A DNA stretch of 33,884 nucleotides from Pelagophyceae sp. CCMP2097 (lineage: Eukaryota > Sar > Pelagophyceae), in the NCBI GenBank assembly GCA_026770575.1, contig MU657269.1, positions 27,328 through 61,211 on the forward strand, read 5' to 3'. Shown piece after piece: positions 16,857 to 27,561 of this stretch. A model generated the notes under the pieces. The model was given only the letters and a program-made list of their open reading frames with translations. It did not search any database and was not told where the DNA came from. Every line of letters starts with the position of its first letter. The first letter of the stretch is position 1. Made by a program: the position numbers and the translations under genes.

Positions 16857-17441
16857 ACAAGGGGAGGTCAACATGAAAATGCCGCGAATTTTGGCACCTC
16901 CACAGCACGTTTGAGAAGACTTTGAGTGGCTGGACATGTCCGGCTCGTCCCAAGGTGTAGGGCTGGAGGTTGATCCCTCCCGTTTTTCGCGTACCCCGCG
17001 CGCAATCTCGATTTCAGCGTCGCCAAAAGCTGGTTTGAGGTGGTTCTCCATTGTCTTCGTCTAGGATCAACCTCCATGCCGCTTCATTGGGGTCGGCTGT
17101 AGGCCTTGGCATCGCCAGAGTCCGGCCTGGTGGCCCATGGAGGTGCCGGATTTGGCCCAAAATTTAGGCTATGGGCTCCATTTTGTAAGTTATGGGCCCC
17201 ATTTCACTTAAAACGCCCATGCAAATCCGCAATTACGCGGAAATGGTGTCAAGTTTTACACCGTTTTATTCTTGAAAGCGGTTTCACGGTCGGCGGATCG
17301 AGCCCGTAAACAAACTTCCTTCGTCGGGGACCGCGCCGCCACCAGCCCGCGACGCAGCGACCATAAGTGGCCCCATACCTCGTTTGTAGCCCGAGAAATT
17401 TGTATCTGAGTGGAATCCGTTTCATGTTGACCTCCCCTTGT
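16857..17441. mobile_element. 585-bp element with perfect 22-bp terminal inverted repeats
   Basis: The left end (16857-16878) begins ACAAGGGGAGGTCAACATGA. The right end (17420-17441) is its exact reverse complement over 22 bp. The interior has no meaningful frame and is AT-richer than its neighbours. It fits a MITE or other non-autonomous DNA transposon. Flanks do not show an obvious target-site duplication, although AAGATTC occurs just outside both ends. It ends ~10 bp before the first copy of the 1.1-kb duplicated segment. Confidence 0.65.
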
Positions 17442-17451
17442 TAAAAGATTC

Positions 17452-18541
17452 GCGTGCTCCCGAGCGCGGTTGCTTGCTTAAGATCCACCCTGGGCGGTTG
17501 ATGGCTCGCGGCCCCCGGGGGGATGTGGTCTCTCGGTTCGTCCCCAAAAAACGGGCCGAGACGCGCCGCCCCGCTTTCGGGATGGCCTGCAGCATCGCTG
17601 TGGTGCACGGTGTCGGTTGGCACTGCGGCGCGGGGGGCGTTTGGGGCGGTGATTAGTATCGCGCGTTGGCGGCGGGAGGTCTGGCTCGCAACCGCGACGG
17701 AACGCCTCGACGCGGCGCGCTCGGGCGGATGCTCCAGCGGTTGCAAACGGTGGATGCGACAAGTGGTCACGACTGCGGCGCGCTGTCGTCGCCGTCGGGG
17801 CCGTCGTCGGCGGTGCCGCCGTGCAGGTGCGGGGAGACAGACGACATCGTCGTCCGCCAGCCGCGTTTTTGCGCTCCCTGGGCGGTGTGGGGACGCCATG
17901 GTGGGGCACGAGGGCCACGACGTCCAAGCCCCTCCAGTCGAGTCGACGGCCCTCGCGCGGCGGCCGCTTCGCCGTGCCAACCCATCTGGCGCAGTCCGAC
18001 GCGCTGTTGCTCCGCGCGTCGACGGCCAAGACATCTAGAAGCAACGATTCCGCGCGAGTGCCGCGAGCGACGCAAGCGCGCATTCGTAGTTCAGAAGCGA
18101 ATCAAACGGCCCGGCGCTCTCCAGAGTACCACGTGTTTGCGAAGCTCCTGCCCCGACGCAAGCCGCGCATCCATCCTAACGCCGTTTGACGATCGAGGAT
18201 GCGTGACACACTCCTCTTCGATCGACGTCGACTATCGGTGTTTCGCCTATATGGGATCCATCCAGAAGACTCTGGAGGTCTGGTTATCACCCCGGAGAGC
18301 AGTCTCCCCCACCGGCAAGCACCGCCAGATCCAAGCTCAAAAACGCGACTCAAACCGAGCAAACTCGACGCACGCACGTTGGGCCCCGTTTTCAGCAGAG
18401 CACGTGCGCATAGACCCACCCGATCCAAACTCAGTACCGGCGCACGCCACGCGCGCGAGATAATCTCCTTCAAAAGGGAGAGGTCTCTCCCGTTGGGCCC
18501 ATTTGCCAAGGGGCCCCCATGCACGCCCAGAACCTGATAGG
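17452..18541. repeat. ~1.1-kb duplicated segment, copy A
   Basis: Near-identical over its first ~600 bp to copy B (from 22099) and more diverged, with small indels, to the shared end near CCTGATAGG. Copy A has an extra ~28 bp (around 17470-17498, between two GCGGTTG copies). Large frames occur on both strands, but none shows recognisable domains, so no gene is called. Confidence 0.85.
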
Positions 18542-18656
18542 AATTCCTAGGCTCAACGATTCTGCAAGGCAAAGCGCCGGCGAGGTCGAGATCCCGCGTG
18601 CAGAGATCGATGCCGACCGGTTTGCCAAATTGGTTAGATTCCCGGGTCGAAAACAG

Positions 18657-21112
18657 CTATTCGAACTCCGATTCGAGCCGTCGGCTTCTGCGGCTTTGCT
18701 CGAACTCGAATACTCGCGACTCCAAGCGTTTGGAATCGCACCCGAATTCGGCGCGTACGACGGCGTCCGCGACGACGGGTTTTGACCACCTACTCGCACA
18801 CTTAGACGCCGCGGCGGGACCGAGGGCGAAAAAGGGAACCCCAAAACGCCTCCCGGCTCGCCGCCACGTCGTTCCTCCGAGTCTGAAAGTCCTGGGCCTG
18901 GAGTCACGTTTCGCCGGCGCCGGAATCGACGGCTTGATGCCGCGAGAAGGTTTCGGGCTCGTCTGAGGCTGCCGCCGAGTCTTCGGAGGCGACGGGGCCA
19001 GGAGCGTCAGCACGGCGCGCGGCGTCTGCACGGCCACGGCGTGCGGCGCGGCCACCGCCACCGCCGGCGAGGCGGGAGACGGCGCAGAGGCGTGCGCGCC
19101 AGCAGAGGCGTGCGCGCCAGCAGAGGCGTGCGCCGGCGCAGAGGCGTGCGCCGGCACAGAGGCGTGCGCGCCAGAGGCCTTACGGCGGCCGCGCGGCGAC
19201 GACGCCAGAGGCCGCGGCGGCCTAGCGGCAAAGCCGTATGACGCCGGCGCGGCCCGAGCAAGTCCGTCGGATCAAATGAGTACCCCCGTCTGCGGATCCC
19301 CCCATCCGCGGATCCCTGCCAAGTCCAAAGGCGCACCCGGCGCCGAGCGCGGGCGCGAGGTACGTTTCGTCGAAGCCGTCTCCGCTTCGCGCCGGCGGCG
19401 GCCACGGATCCGAGGCGCCCCGCAGCGCGCCGTCCGTCTGCCAAGAAGCGCCGTCCGTCAGCCAAGAAGCGCCGCCCGAGGCGCTCGCATACGCGACTGC
19501 CGACGCGCCGCAGTACGCGCCCGTCGTGGCGGCCCACGAGGCGCCGGTCGAGGCGGCGTAGGGCGAGGCGTTGGGCGGCGTCCGCTCAGAAATGGGCGCA
19601 GCCGCCGGCGCGGCGGCGACGTTTGCGCCAGCATCGAGCAAAGCGCACGTCCAAAATGCAGTGGACACGGCTTGGGTCTCCGTCTGTACAGCAGCAAAGC
19701 CCTCGGGGACGGCGGAGCCGAACAGCGGCGGGAGTTGCGAGCGAGGCGTCTCGCCCTCGACCAGCCTTTGGCTGTTTTCGCTGCTGGCGTCGCTGCCTCG
19801 CCGCCTCATCGGCCGCGGTGCAGCGCCGGCGAGTCCGCGCCGTCCTCGGGGCCCCTGGGGCAGCGCGGGCGAGCCGACGCTGGCGCGCCGTGGTTCGTCT
19901 AGAGTGCTTGGGGGGTCGTTGAAGGCTACAGTGCTGCGTACGAAGCTCGAAGAGGCCCTTCTCGAAGACACCTACACACAGTTTCCCTTCTCGAAGGCTC
20001 TTCAAGACCGCGGTCGAATCGCCGCTTCTGTCGATCGACGTACCACAGTCGAGGCCACGTGTCCAAAGCTGTCCGACCGAACCTTCTTCGCCCCAAGTTT
20101 CGCTTGCACCTTGGCCAAGTGCATCTGCTGCGCCTTGATGCGCATGGCGAAGCCGTGGAAGCCGACCTCGAAGGCAACGCATTTGGAAACCCATCTTTCG
20201 GTTGGAAACCCATCTCTAAAGTTCGGTTGGAAACCCATCTCTCTTTCGGTTGGAAACCTCTCTGAGATGCATTCGGCGTCTTCGTCGAGTAACCCCTTCC
20301 TTACCTCTTCGAAGAGCTGGTCTGCGAGCGAGGGCACCGAGGCTTGGGCGTCGTCGTCGTCGAAGTTAAAGGTGGTCTGCGTCTTTGCCTTTGTCGGCGA
20401 TCGGCGCAGTTGGCGTCGCATCTAAGATTTGCCATTCGCCGATTGTCGCAAAGGTGCTCAACCCCCGCATTCACGGCACGCACCGCGGCGAGGTGGACGA
20501 GCCTGGCCCACGCGCCGAAGGAGACTTGAATGGCAAGCTTGTCACCGGCGACGTCAAAGAGATTGGAAACCCTTTTGCTCCCTCGGATTTCTTCCAGTTC
20601 GCATTCAAAGCTGCGGGCCTTGGACTGGAAGAGGCATTTGGACCACGCGTAAAAGACGTGCTTCGCCAGAGAATCGGCTTGGGGAATGTCTTGAGCGTAA
20701 GCGTGCTCGCCTTTCAAGCATAAAGCCGAGCACGCGATTCCCGAGGCGCCGCCGCCGCGCCGATGCTCCAACGCGGCGCAGTGGCACTGGGTAGAGTCGG
20801 AGGCGAGGAGCCAGTGCAGTTGGATTTCCTAAAATTCATTGTCTGGGCTTCTGTCCGACCCCCGCCTCTCGATCACCCCCGCCTCGTCCGAACCCCGCGT
20901 CGCCTGCTTTCCGGGGGACGCACCGCGAGCTGCCACTGCCTTTGGTTGGAGTCGTAGCGCTTTTCGAGCGCTAGTAGGAGTCTGACATCCTTTATAGCAC
21001 CACTGTCCTCCTTCATCCTTAAGCGCGCGGACCGCAGCATTTCCTGCACCTCCACCGAGAACGAATCGGAAAAAGAACTGGAGGAGACGTCATTGAGGAG
21101 CATGGTTGCCAA
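18657..21112 (-). CDS. Six-exon orphan gene, Ala/Ser/Pro-rich C-terminus
   Basis: Phase-compatible exons: 20924-21112, 20484-20828, 20305-20421, 20044-20166, 19337-19971, 18657-19221 (~657 residues; the last exon's end is uncertain). Donors are gtgcgt, gtgcgt, gtaagg, gtacgt and gtgcgc; every acceptor ends in AG. The N-terminus is MATMLLNDVSSSSFSDSFSV. The conserved-looking middle includes DSLAKHVFYAWSKCLFQSKA and VGFHGFAMRIKAQQMHLAKV, then QAKLGAKK. The C-terminal half is low-complexity (TGASWAATTGAYCGASAVAY) and includes a GAHASA/PAHASA repeat encoded by a minisatellite. No signal peptide or membrane segment is seen, and no family is recognised. The helical middle and disordered tail suggest a scaffold-type protein, which is inference. 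Confidence 0.6.
19084..19174 (-). repeat. 18-bp coding minisatellite
   Basis: Five or so units of GCAGAGGCGTGCGCGCCA (plus-strand sense) encode alternating GAHASA / PAHASA hexapeptides in the orphan gene. Confidence 0.8.
20186..20262. repeat. ~20-bp repeat in orphan-gene intron 3
   Basis: TTTCGGTTGGAAACCCATCT recurs three to four times with spacers. It lies wholly within the predicted 138-nt intron (20167-20304). Confidence 0.75.
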
Positions 21113-21116
21113 TCAA

Positions 21117-21158
21117 TGGCTAACCTTTGGCCAACCTTTGGAAGTTTGCCAACCTTTG
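21117..21158. repeat. CCAACCTTTG repeats just upstream of the orphan gene
   Basis: GCTAACCTTTGG, CCAACCTTTGG and GCCAACCTTTG follow each other directly upstream of the predicted start codon at 21112. They may be promoter or 5' UTR elements. Confidence 0.5.
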
Positions 21159-22002
21159 AAAGGGGACCAAAGCCCACGCTCAAAGGCGCAACCGAGGTGC
21201 AATCGACGCCCAGCACACCGCCGCCGGCGGAAAGACCCCGCCCTCAAGAAGGATCAGCCCGCGACGACCCGGAGAGAGCGCTGCTAAACTCGTTCGCTGA
21301 AATGCACGCCGTTTCACAATCAAATCACTGGAAGCCCCGCACGCCGGACTCGGGCCCGCGCGGCGCCGCACCGGGCGCGGGCCGGCGGCCGAGCCGCGCG
21401 GCCGCGGCCGCGGATGGACGCGCCGCTGCCGAGCGCTGGGCCCTTGCGGGTCGAGAGCCCGCTTCCCGGAACGTTCTTGACAGGGAAAACTCGACGGCCC
21501 TCGCGCGGTTCGGCTCGCCTCTGGCGCCGCTGCGGGCGGCGGCCGCTCGGGGCCAGGGCCGTCGCTTGGGCTCGCGTCGTCTCCCCGCAGCGGCGTCGTC
21601 GTTTCCCCGAAGCGTCGGCCGAGGTGCGTCCTCTCGCGCGTCTCGTTTTCGCGCTTCGCGCCGGCGCCCCGCATTGCGCGCCGTGCTGCTCTTGCGCCGT
21701 CGGCGCCCTCGCGCGGTGTGAAAGGGCCAGCGTCGCCGCAGACTGCCGATTTTCGCCGCGGACGGGCCCTTTGGACCTCCGACTCTTGACGCCGGCCCAA
21801 GTACGTACGTCGGCGCCCCGCCGCGTCCACGGCTCCTGCCGCGCTCTTGAAGGATTGCCTGGAGGAGACAACCTGAGCCGCCGGGGTAGTGAGGAGCATA
21901 GCCGTGTATGGGTTTTGTCGTGCGTCGTGGCGGACGGCATCTTCGTGGCGGGACCTGCCAGAGAGGGCTTCCGCGTGCTCCCGGGCCCAGGTGGGGACCG
22001 GT
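21159..22002. other. GC-rich stretch without a supported gene
   Basis: Very GC-rich, with long overlapping frames on both strands and Arg/Ala/Pro-dominated translations, no recognisable motif and no convincing splice pattern. I see nothing to annotate. Confidence 0.5.
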
Positions 22003-22079
22003 GGCGGTGGCGTTGGCGATGCCCTTTTTCGGCGAGGATTCATTCCCTATCAGGACTTAAGGTCGATTTCGTGCAATAA
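22003..22079 (+). repeat. Dispersed repeat, copy 2
   Basis: Matches 10344-10417 (GGCGTTGGCGATGCCC, TTTTTCGGCGAG, ATTCATTCCCTATCAGG, CGATTTCGTGCAAT). It lies ~20 bp before copy B of the 1.1-kb segment, so it may belong to the same composite repeat. Confidence 0.7.
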
Positions 22080-22098
22080 GAAATGGCGGGCGGTTCGC

Positions 22099-23165
22099 GC
22101 GTGCTCCCGAGCGCGGTTGATGGCTCGCGGCCCCCGGGGGGATGTGGTCTCTCGGTTCGTCCCAAAAAAACGGACCGAGACGCGCCGCCCCGCTTTCGGG
22201 ATGGCCTGCAGTATCGCTGTGGTGCACGGTGTCGGTTGGCACTGCGGCGCGGGGGGCGTTTGGGGCGGTGATTAGTATCGCGCGTTGGCGGCGGGAGGGC
22301 TGGCTCGCAACCGCGACGGAACGCCTCGACGCGGCGCGCTCGGGCGGATGCTCCAGCGGTTGCAAACGGTGGATGCGACAAGTGGTCACGACTGCGGCGC
22401 GCTGTCGTCGCCGTCGGGGCCGTCGTCGGCGGTGCCGCCGTGCAGGTGCGGGGAGACAGACGACATCGTCGTCCGCCAGCCGCGTTTTTGCGCTCCCTGG
22501 GCGGTGTGGGGACGCCATGGTGGGGCACGAGGGCCACGACGTCCAAGCCCCTCCAGTCGAGTCGACGGCCCTCGCGCGGCGCCCGCTCCGCCGTGCCAAC
22601 CCATCTGGCGCAGTCCGACGCGCTGTATTGCTCCGCGCGTTGGCGGCCGAGACGTCGCGAAGCAACGATTCCGCGAGCGAGCGACGCAAGCGCACATTCG
22701 AAGTTCAGAAGCGAATCAAACGGCCCGGCGCTCTCCAGAGTACCACTCGTTTGCGAAGCTCCTGCCCCGACGCATGTCGCGCATGTCCATTCAAACGCCG
22801 TTTGACGATAGAGGATGCGTGATGACTTCCGACACACTCCTCTTCGATCGACGTCGACGGTATCGGCGTTTCGCCTCGATGGGATCCAGCCGAAAGACCC
22901 CGGAGGGCAGTCCCCCGCACCGGCAAGCACCGCCAGTTCCAAGCTCAAAAACGCGACCCAAACCGACCGAACTCGACGCGCGCACGTCGGAATTGGCCCC
23001 GTTTTGAGCTGCGCACGTGCGCACAGGCCCACTCGATGCGGGGCCGCAAGCTCAGCACCGGCGCACGCCGCGCGCGCGCGATCATCGCGAATCCTTCAAA
23101 AGGGAGAGGTCTCTCCCTTTTGGCCGCTTTGCCAAATGCATCTCCAGAACCTCAAACCTGATAGG
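22099..23165. repeat. ~1.1-kb duplicated segment, copy B
   Basis: Same orientation as copy A (17452-18541) and separated from it by ~3.6 kb holding the orphan gene. Includes a 24-nt near-palindrome at 23098-23121 (AAAAGGGAGAG, GT, CTCTCCCTTTT) that is broken by substitutions in copy A. Confidence 0.85.
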
Positions 23166-24248
23166 CATGTATGTGATCCTCGAGAGAGTTCTCAATTCCA
23201 GAAGGTTGCGCCCTCGCACGGGCGCTCAGACCGACCGAGAAGCATATGGACGATCAGAACCACAGCGAAGGAAGCACCCCGGGTCGACCTGGCGTGATCA
23301 TAGCACCGGGCACTCTGCCGCTCCAGCAAGCCCTGGCTTCGTTTCGAGGTTTCTCGAGAGAGACCCCGCTATATATCTCTGCCTCCGGGTCTGCCTCTGC
23401 TCGTCCCCGCCCTCCTCGTCCACGACGCGTCGCGTCGGCCTTGGATTCGAGTGCCCGGGGTTTTAAGCAAGCAAGGTCCTCAGAGTCCCGAGTCCCGGTG
23501 ATACCCGAGGCGGCCTGCGTCGCTTCGCGTCAAGATCTTTGAGAAAGCACTTTGACCTCGCACTTTATTTTGACCTAGCACTTTTTAAAAGTTAAACTTG
23601 GTCCAACCTCGAGTCCTCGACGGCGCCCGTGGCGGCGCCCCCTGGGCCCGGCCGACTGCCGGGCTTTGGGACATCGCTGTCGAGCCTGGCGCTTGCACTT
23701 CCTTTGGATCGAATCCTTTGGAATCCTTTCCAGCTTGGATTGGAAATTCCAGAAGGTTCTGAGCTCAAGATACCGTCTCCCCAGGCGGCGACGTGGGTGG
23801 CGGCTGCGCGGGATGCGCGCGTTTAAGAAAGGTGCGCCCCCGGCCCAACGGCGGCCGCCCGGAGCGGCCGTCGGCCGTATAGAATGTTGAACGAGGAACG
23901 TTTGCGTGCCAGTTTATCCAGCCCCTCGATCGCATGTGACCGCATGCTTGGAACGCCAGACGCACAAATCCCGCATTAGATGCGCGGCCTTTGGGCGAGG
24001 CCGTTTCGGCCAAGGCGACCAAGGCGACGGCGCGGTCGAGTTACGGGCATCTGCAGAAGGTTCGCTCAAAGGCTACTAAAGAGTCAATGTACGTCTTCCG
24101 ATTCGACACCCTGCGGGCGCCACCGAGATGATACACCGGCGGCCGGCGCGCAAGCAGCCCGGGAGACGAGGCTGCCAGCGCGCCCTCTCCCATCGCTCTT
24201 CTCGCCGCGGCGCGGCCCGCGAGGCCCGGGGGCCTGCGGCATACGCGC
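23166..24248. other. No supported gene
   Basis: Fragments of repeats only: ATTCCAGAAGGTT at ~23199 and ~23744; GCACTTTGACCT / TTTTGACCTAGCACTTT tandem motifs at 23548-23588. Frames on both strands lack recognisable motifs. Confidence 0.45.
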
Positions 24249-27200
24249 ATGCGTATCAGGCAGCACCGTCTTCGGACCGACGTCGCCGGGCGCGGCAACG
24301 TCCGGTGCGTCCTCTCTGCCAAACGAAGCGTGCCCGCCGGCCTCTTGCGCAGAGAGGCCGCTCTCCGCGCGTCGAGGCCGGTCCTCGCGCGAAGAGGCAT
24401 CTCCAGCTCCGAGAGGCCTTTATTTACCCCTGACCATATAGGCTATGGCTCTAGGCCGGCGCGGGAGTCGCGCGCGTTTGAGCTCTTCGAGCACGACACC
24501 TTCGGGGACGACTCACAACACTCCAACTCTACCATAGACTCGGCAGTGCGGAATTCGCTCGATTCGGCAGTGCGGAATTCGCTCGAGTCTATTGCGGGAG
24601 GCGCGGAGGTGCACGCCGACGCGAACCAGGACGTGGTCTTCCACGACGACGCCGCACCGCCGGCCGCGCCTCTCCCCGCCTCCGAGTTGCGTCCGAAACA
24701 GCGCGGGCCGCCGACCGGGCGCGCAAAGCCGAAAAAGCCATCTTTCTTCGCAACGAGGTTTTCGAGGAAGCCGCGGCCGCAGCGCGAGTCTCGCAAGCTG
24801 CGGATGATCAAAGCGAATGCGCTTTGTATCGCTCAGACGAGCCGAATACTCGTCTTCCTCGCAGCACTTGGGGGCGTCGCCGCCGTCGCCCTCATCTACG
24901 CCGTCGACCGCCGGCGAGACGAGCCGCGCGCGGCAAAGGTAAGCACATCCGAAATCGGAAGACGGAGGCCGGGAGCCTGCGGAGCCGAGACGGCCACTCG
25001 AGACGGCCCCTTGAAACGGCGCCTTTGGACGGCCCCTCGAGCAGGCCCCCTCATGCCGGTCCCTTGAGACGGCGCCTCAAGACGGCTACTCGAGACGGCG
25101 CATGAGACGGCGCCTCGAAAGAGCCCCTTGAGAAGGCCCCTCGAAACCTTTGGACGGCCCCTCGAGTCGGCCCCTCGTGCCGGCCTCTTCAGACGCCGTT
25201 TCGAGGCGTCTTTGGACGGCCCCTCGAGTCGGCCCCTCGAGAAGGCCCCTCTCGCCGGCCCCTCAAAGAGCCCCCCGAAGCGGTGCCTTCGAGACGACCA
25301 CTCGAGACGGCCACTCGAGACAGCCACTCGAGACGGCTCCTCAAAACTTGGACCGTGGCTCCCGAGGCTTCACGCCGCGGGCGCCTTTCGGAGGGCCCGA
25401 TCCACGAGCGATCCCGCCGCTCGAAAGACGTGTGGTTCCGGAGCTGCTCGATCCGATTGAAAGAGGACACGCAGGGGCCCGTCCGGAAGTCGTTCCAAGG
25501 GCCCTTCAAAGAGACCCCGCAAGCGACCGCGCAGAGGTCGTGCAAGTGACCGCCAAAGAGGTCTTGCAGGGGCCCGACTGTCAAACACCCGGTGGCAGAT
25601 TCGTACCGCCAGGACTGCTGGACAGAGTATTCGGGTCGGGTTGCTCAATTTGTTGCGCCCCCTCGGGTCGTGGGGTTGCGAGCCCGCCTTCAAAGGTTCG
25701 GGTTCGGGTGAAGGGCCGCGGCCAGACCCACTCAAAGACGCGTCGGCCAAAACGCGCAAACCCGGCAAACCCGTCCCACGGGTTTAAGGGCAAACTTGAA
25801 CCCGACGCTGCTCCTTTCGCCGGCTCCTTGAGACGATCCCTTGCGATGGCCATTCGAAACGGCGCCTTACGACGGCCCATCGAGACGGTACCTCGAAACG
25901 GCCACTCGAAACGGCGCCTTGAGACGGCCCCTTGAGACGGCCCCTGGAGACGGCCATTCGAACCGGCGCCTTAAGACGGCCCCTCGAGACGGTGCCTCGA
26001 GACGACCCCTCGAGACGGCCCCTTTCGATGGCCACTCGAAACGGCGCCTTGAGACGGCCCATCGAAATGGCGCCTCGGGAAGGCTCCTCTCTCCGGCCCC
26101 TCGAGACGGCCCCTGGAGACGGCCCCTCGAGACGATCCTTCGAGACGGCGCCTTGGGACGGCGCTTCGAGAAGGCCCCTCGAGACGGCCCCTTTCGACGG
26201 CCATTCGAAACGGCACCTTGAGACAGCCCCTCGAGACGGTGCTTCGAGACGGTCCCTTTCGATGGCCATTCGACACGGCGCCTTGAGATGGCCCCTCGAA
26301 ACGGCGCCTCGGGAAAGCTCCTCTCTCCGGTCCCTCGAGACGGCCCCTGGAGGCGGCCCCTCGAGACGGCCCCTCGAGACGGCCCCTTTCGAGGGCCGCT
26401 CGAAATGGCCCCTTGAGACGGCTATTCGAAACGGCGCCTTGAGACGGCCCCTACAGAGGCTCGGACGGTCCCTCGGACCGTCGCTTGGGTGGGCCTTTGT
26501 TCCTTTGGACGATTCCTTTGAGGGTCCCTCGACGGGCCCTCTGTGAATGTCGCTTTGACGGCGGCCCCTATACGGTTCCTTGGAATGCCACTCGGCTACC
26601 GGCCCCTCGAAACCGGAGCCGGGAGCGGGGAGCGGATGCGGGAGCGGGGCACGGATGCAAGATCCGGGAGCGGCCTCTGGATGGCCGCCTGCGAGTCCTA
26701 CGAAATTGAAAAGCGTTTGATTTCATTAAATCTGACTTATTGGGCTCGCAGGCGAATGGGCCTCCCGATGGCCGACCCCGAATCAGAAGCGCTTTTGACT
26801 TCAGGTCTACACGTCTTACCCAGCGGACGCTTCAAACCGCTTTGACAGCTGCGTCTCGCTCGCCGCCGCGACGCGCTTCGTCGCGCTCTCGGCGGCATCG
26901 GCGCCGGTGACAGAGGCGAAGTGTACCAACGTGAGTGACCGACACGGCATCGAGTCGTCTCGAGTGACTCGTGACGGGGGCTCGCCGTGCGAACACTCGC
27001 CGATCGAAAGACGGCGCGCCGCATTAGGTGGCCTTTGGCGACGGCTCGGACTGCTCCAAACGTCTCTCGGTGCTCGATCCGAAATGGCTCGACGACGGAG
27101 ACGCTTTCACCTTCACTGCTTCCCAGCTCCTATGGTACGCCTCCTTGACCGCCGTCAACGCGACAAACGAAGAGGACGGCACGGTGGCTCTGTCGGCTTC

Positions 27201-27561
27201 GTCGAGGCCGTCGACGGAGGAGTACGTCGCCGCGGTGGACGAATTCTGCTTCAAAGTCTTCGATTCGAACCCGCCCTACGCCTGCCACGCCGCCCCAAAG
27301 GCCTCCACGGCGGCCACCGTGCTGCTGGCGCTGGTGGTGGCCGGTTTGCTCACGCCTGCGGTTTTATTGGCTATTGCGTTTTGCCTCGTCTCGCGCAGCC
27401 GAGGTGGCACCAAGCGCCTTGTCGAGTCGCCGGCTTTCATACAATTAGCCGAGGCGCAGCTGAAGCGCTTCTCGATGACGCTGGCGGAGCAGACGTTGGT
27501 CGTGGCGGCGCCGCGCAAGGACCGAGCCAACGACGTGCGTCTACACCCTGGCATCCTCTGA
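24249..27561 (+). CDS. Two-pass membrane protein with a giant repeat-filled intron
   Basis: Exons 24249-24938, 26805-26930 and 27028-27561 give ~449 residues. The start is uncertain: an alternative 5' end is an acceptor at ~24450 (catatag), with an upstream exon not found. The N-terminal part is acidic/Ser-rich, with the duplicated octapeptide DSAVRNSL, then a basic stretch and a first membrane helix (ILVFLAALGGVAAVALIYAV, ~200-219). Donor gtaagc and acceptor cttcag join in phase 0 to VYTSYPADASNRFDSCVSLA. The loop, with several cysteines (SCVSL, KCTN, DCSK, EFCFKVF, YACHA), leads to a second helix (TVLLALVVAGLLTPAVLLAI). The tail is basic (RSRGGTKR), then amphipathic. Topology suggests both ends cytoplasmic and a Cys-containing lumenal or extracellular loop. 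Family unknown. Confidence 0.68.
24541..24588 (+). repeat. 24-bp coding tandem duplication
   Basis: CGGCAGTGCGGAATTCGCTC with GATT/GAGT ends occurs twice in tandem, duplicating eight residues in the membrane-protein N-terminus. Confidence 0.85.
24990..26470. repeat. GAGACGGC minisatellite filling intron 1
   Basis: Dozens of ~12-bp units of the type CCTCGAGACGGC, CCTTGAGACGGC and CATTCGAAACGGCG, interrupted by non-repetitive sequence at ~25365-25820. A higher-order duplication of ~234 bp is seen: CCTTTCGATGGCCA at 26021 recurs at 26255, with the same following series of variants (including CTCCTCTCTCCGG). Apparent long frames across it are repeat artefacts. Confidence 0.88.

Noticed and set aside
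21180..22079. Overlapping plus and minus frames of 200-290 codons
   Set aside because: Low-complexity Arg/Ala/Pro translations, no motif, extreme GC; no basis for choosing either strand.
17452..23165. LTR retrotransposon formed by the two direct 1.1-kb repeats
   Set aside because: No gag-pol between the copies, no TG...CA ends or primer-binding site seen; an unrelated gene lies inside.
25150..26546. Long plus and minus frames with RRPLETAPRDG-type repeats
   Set aside because: They are translations of the intronic minisatellite; no start context, no non-repetitive domain, and both strands are equally open.
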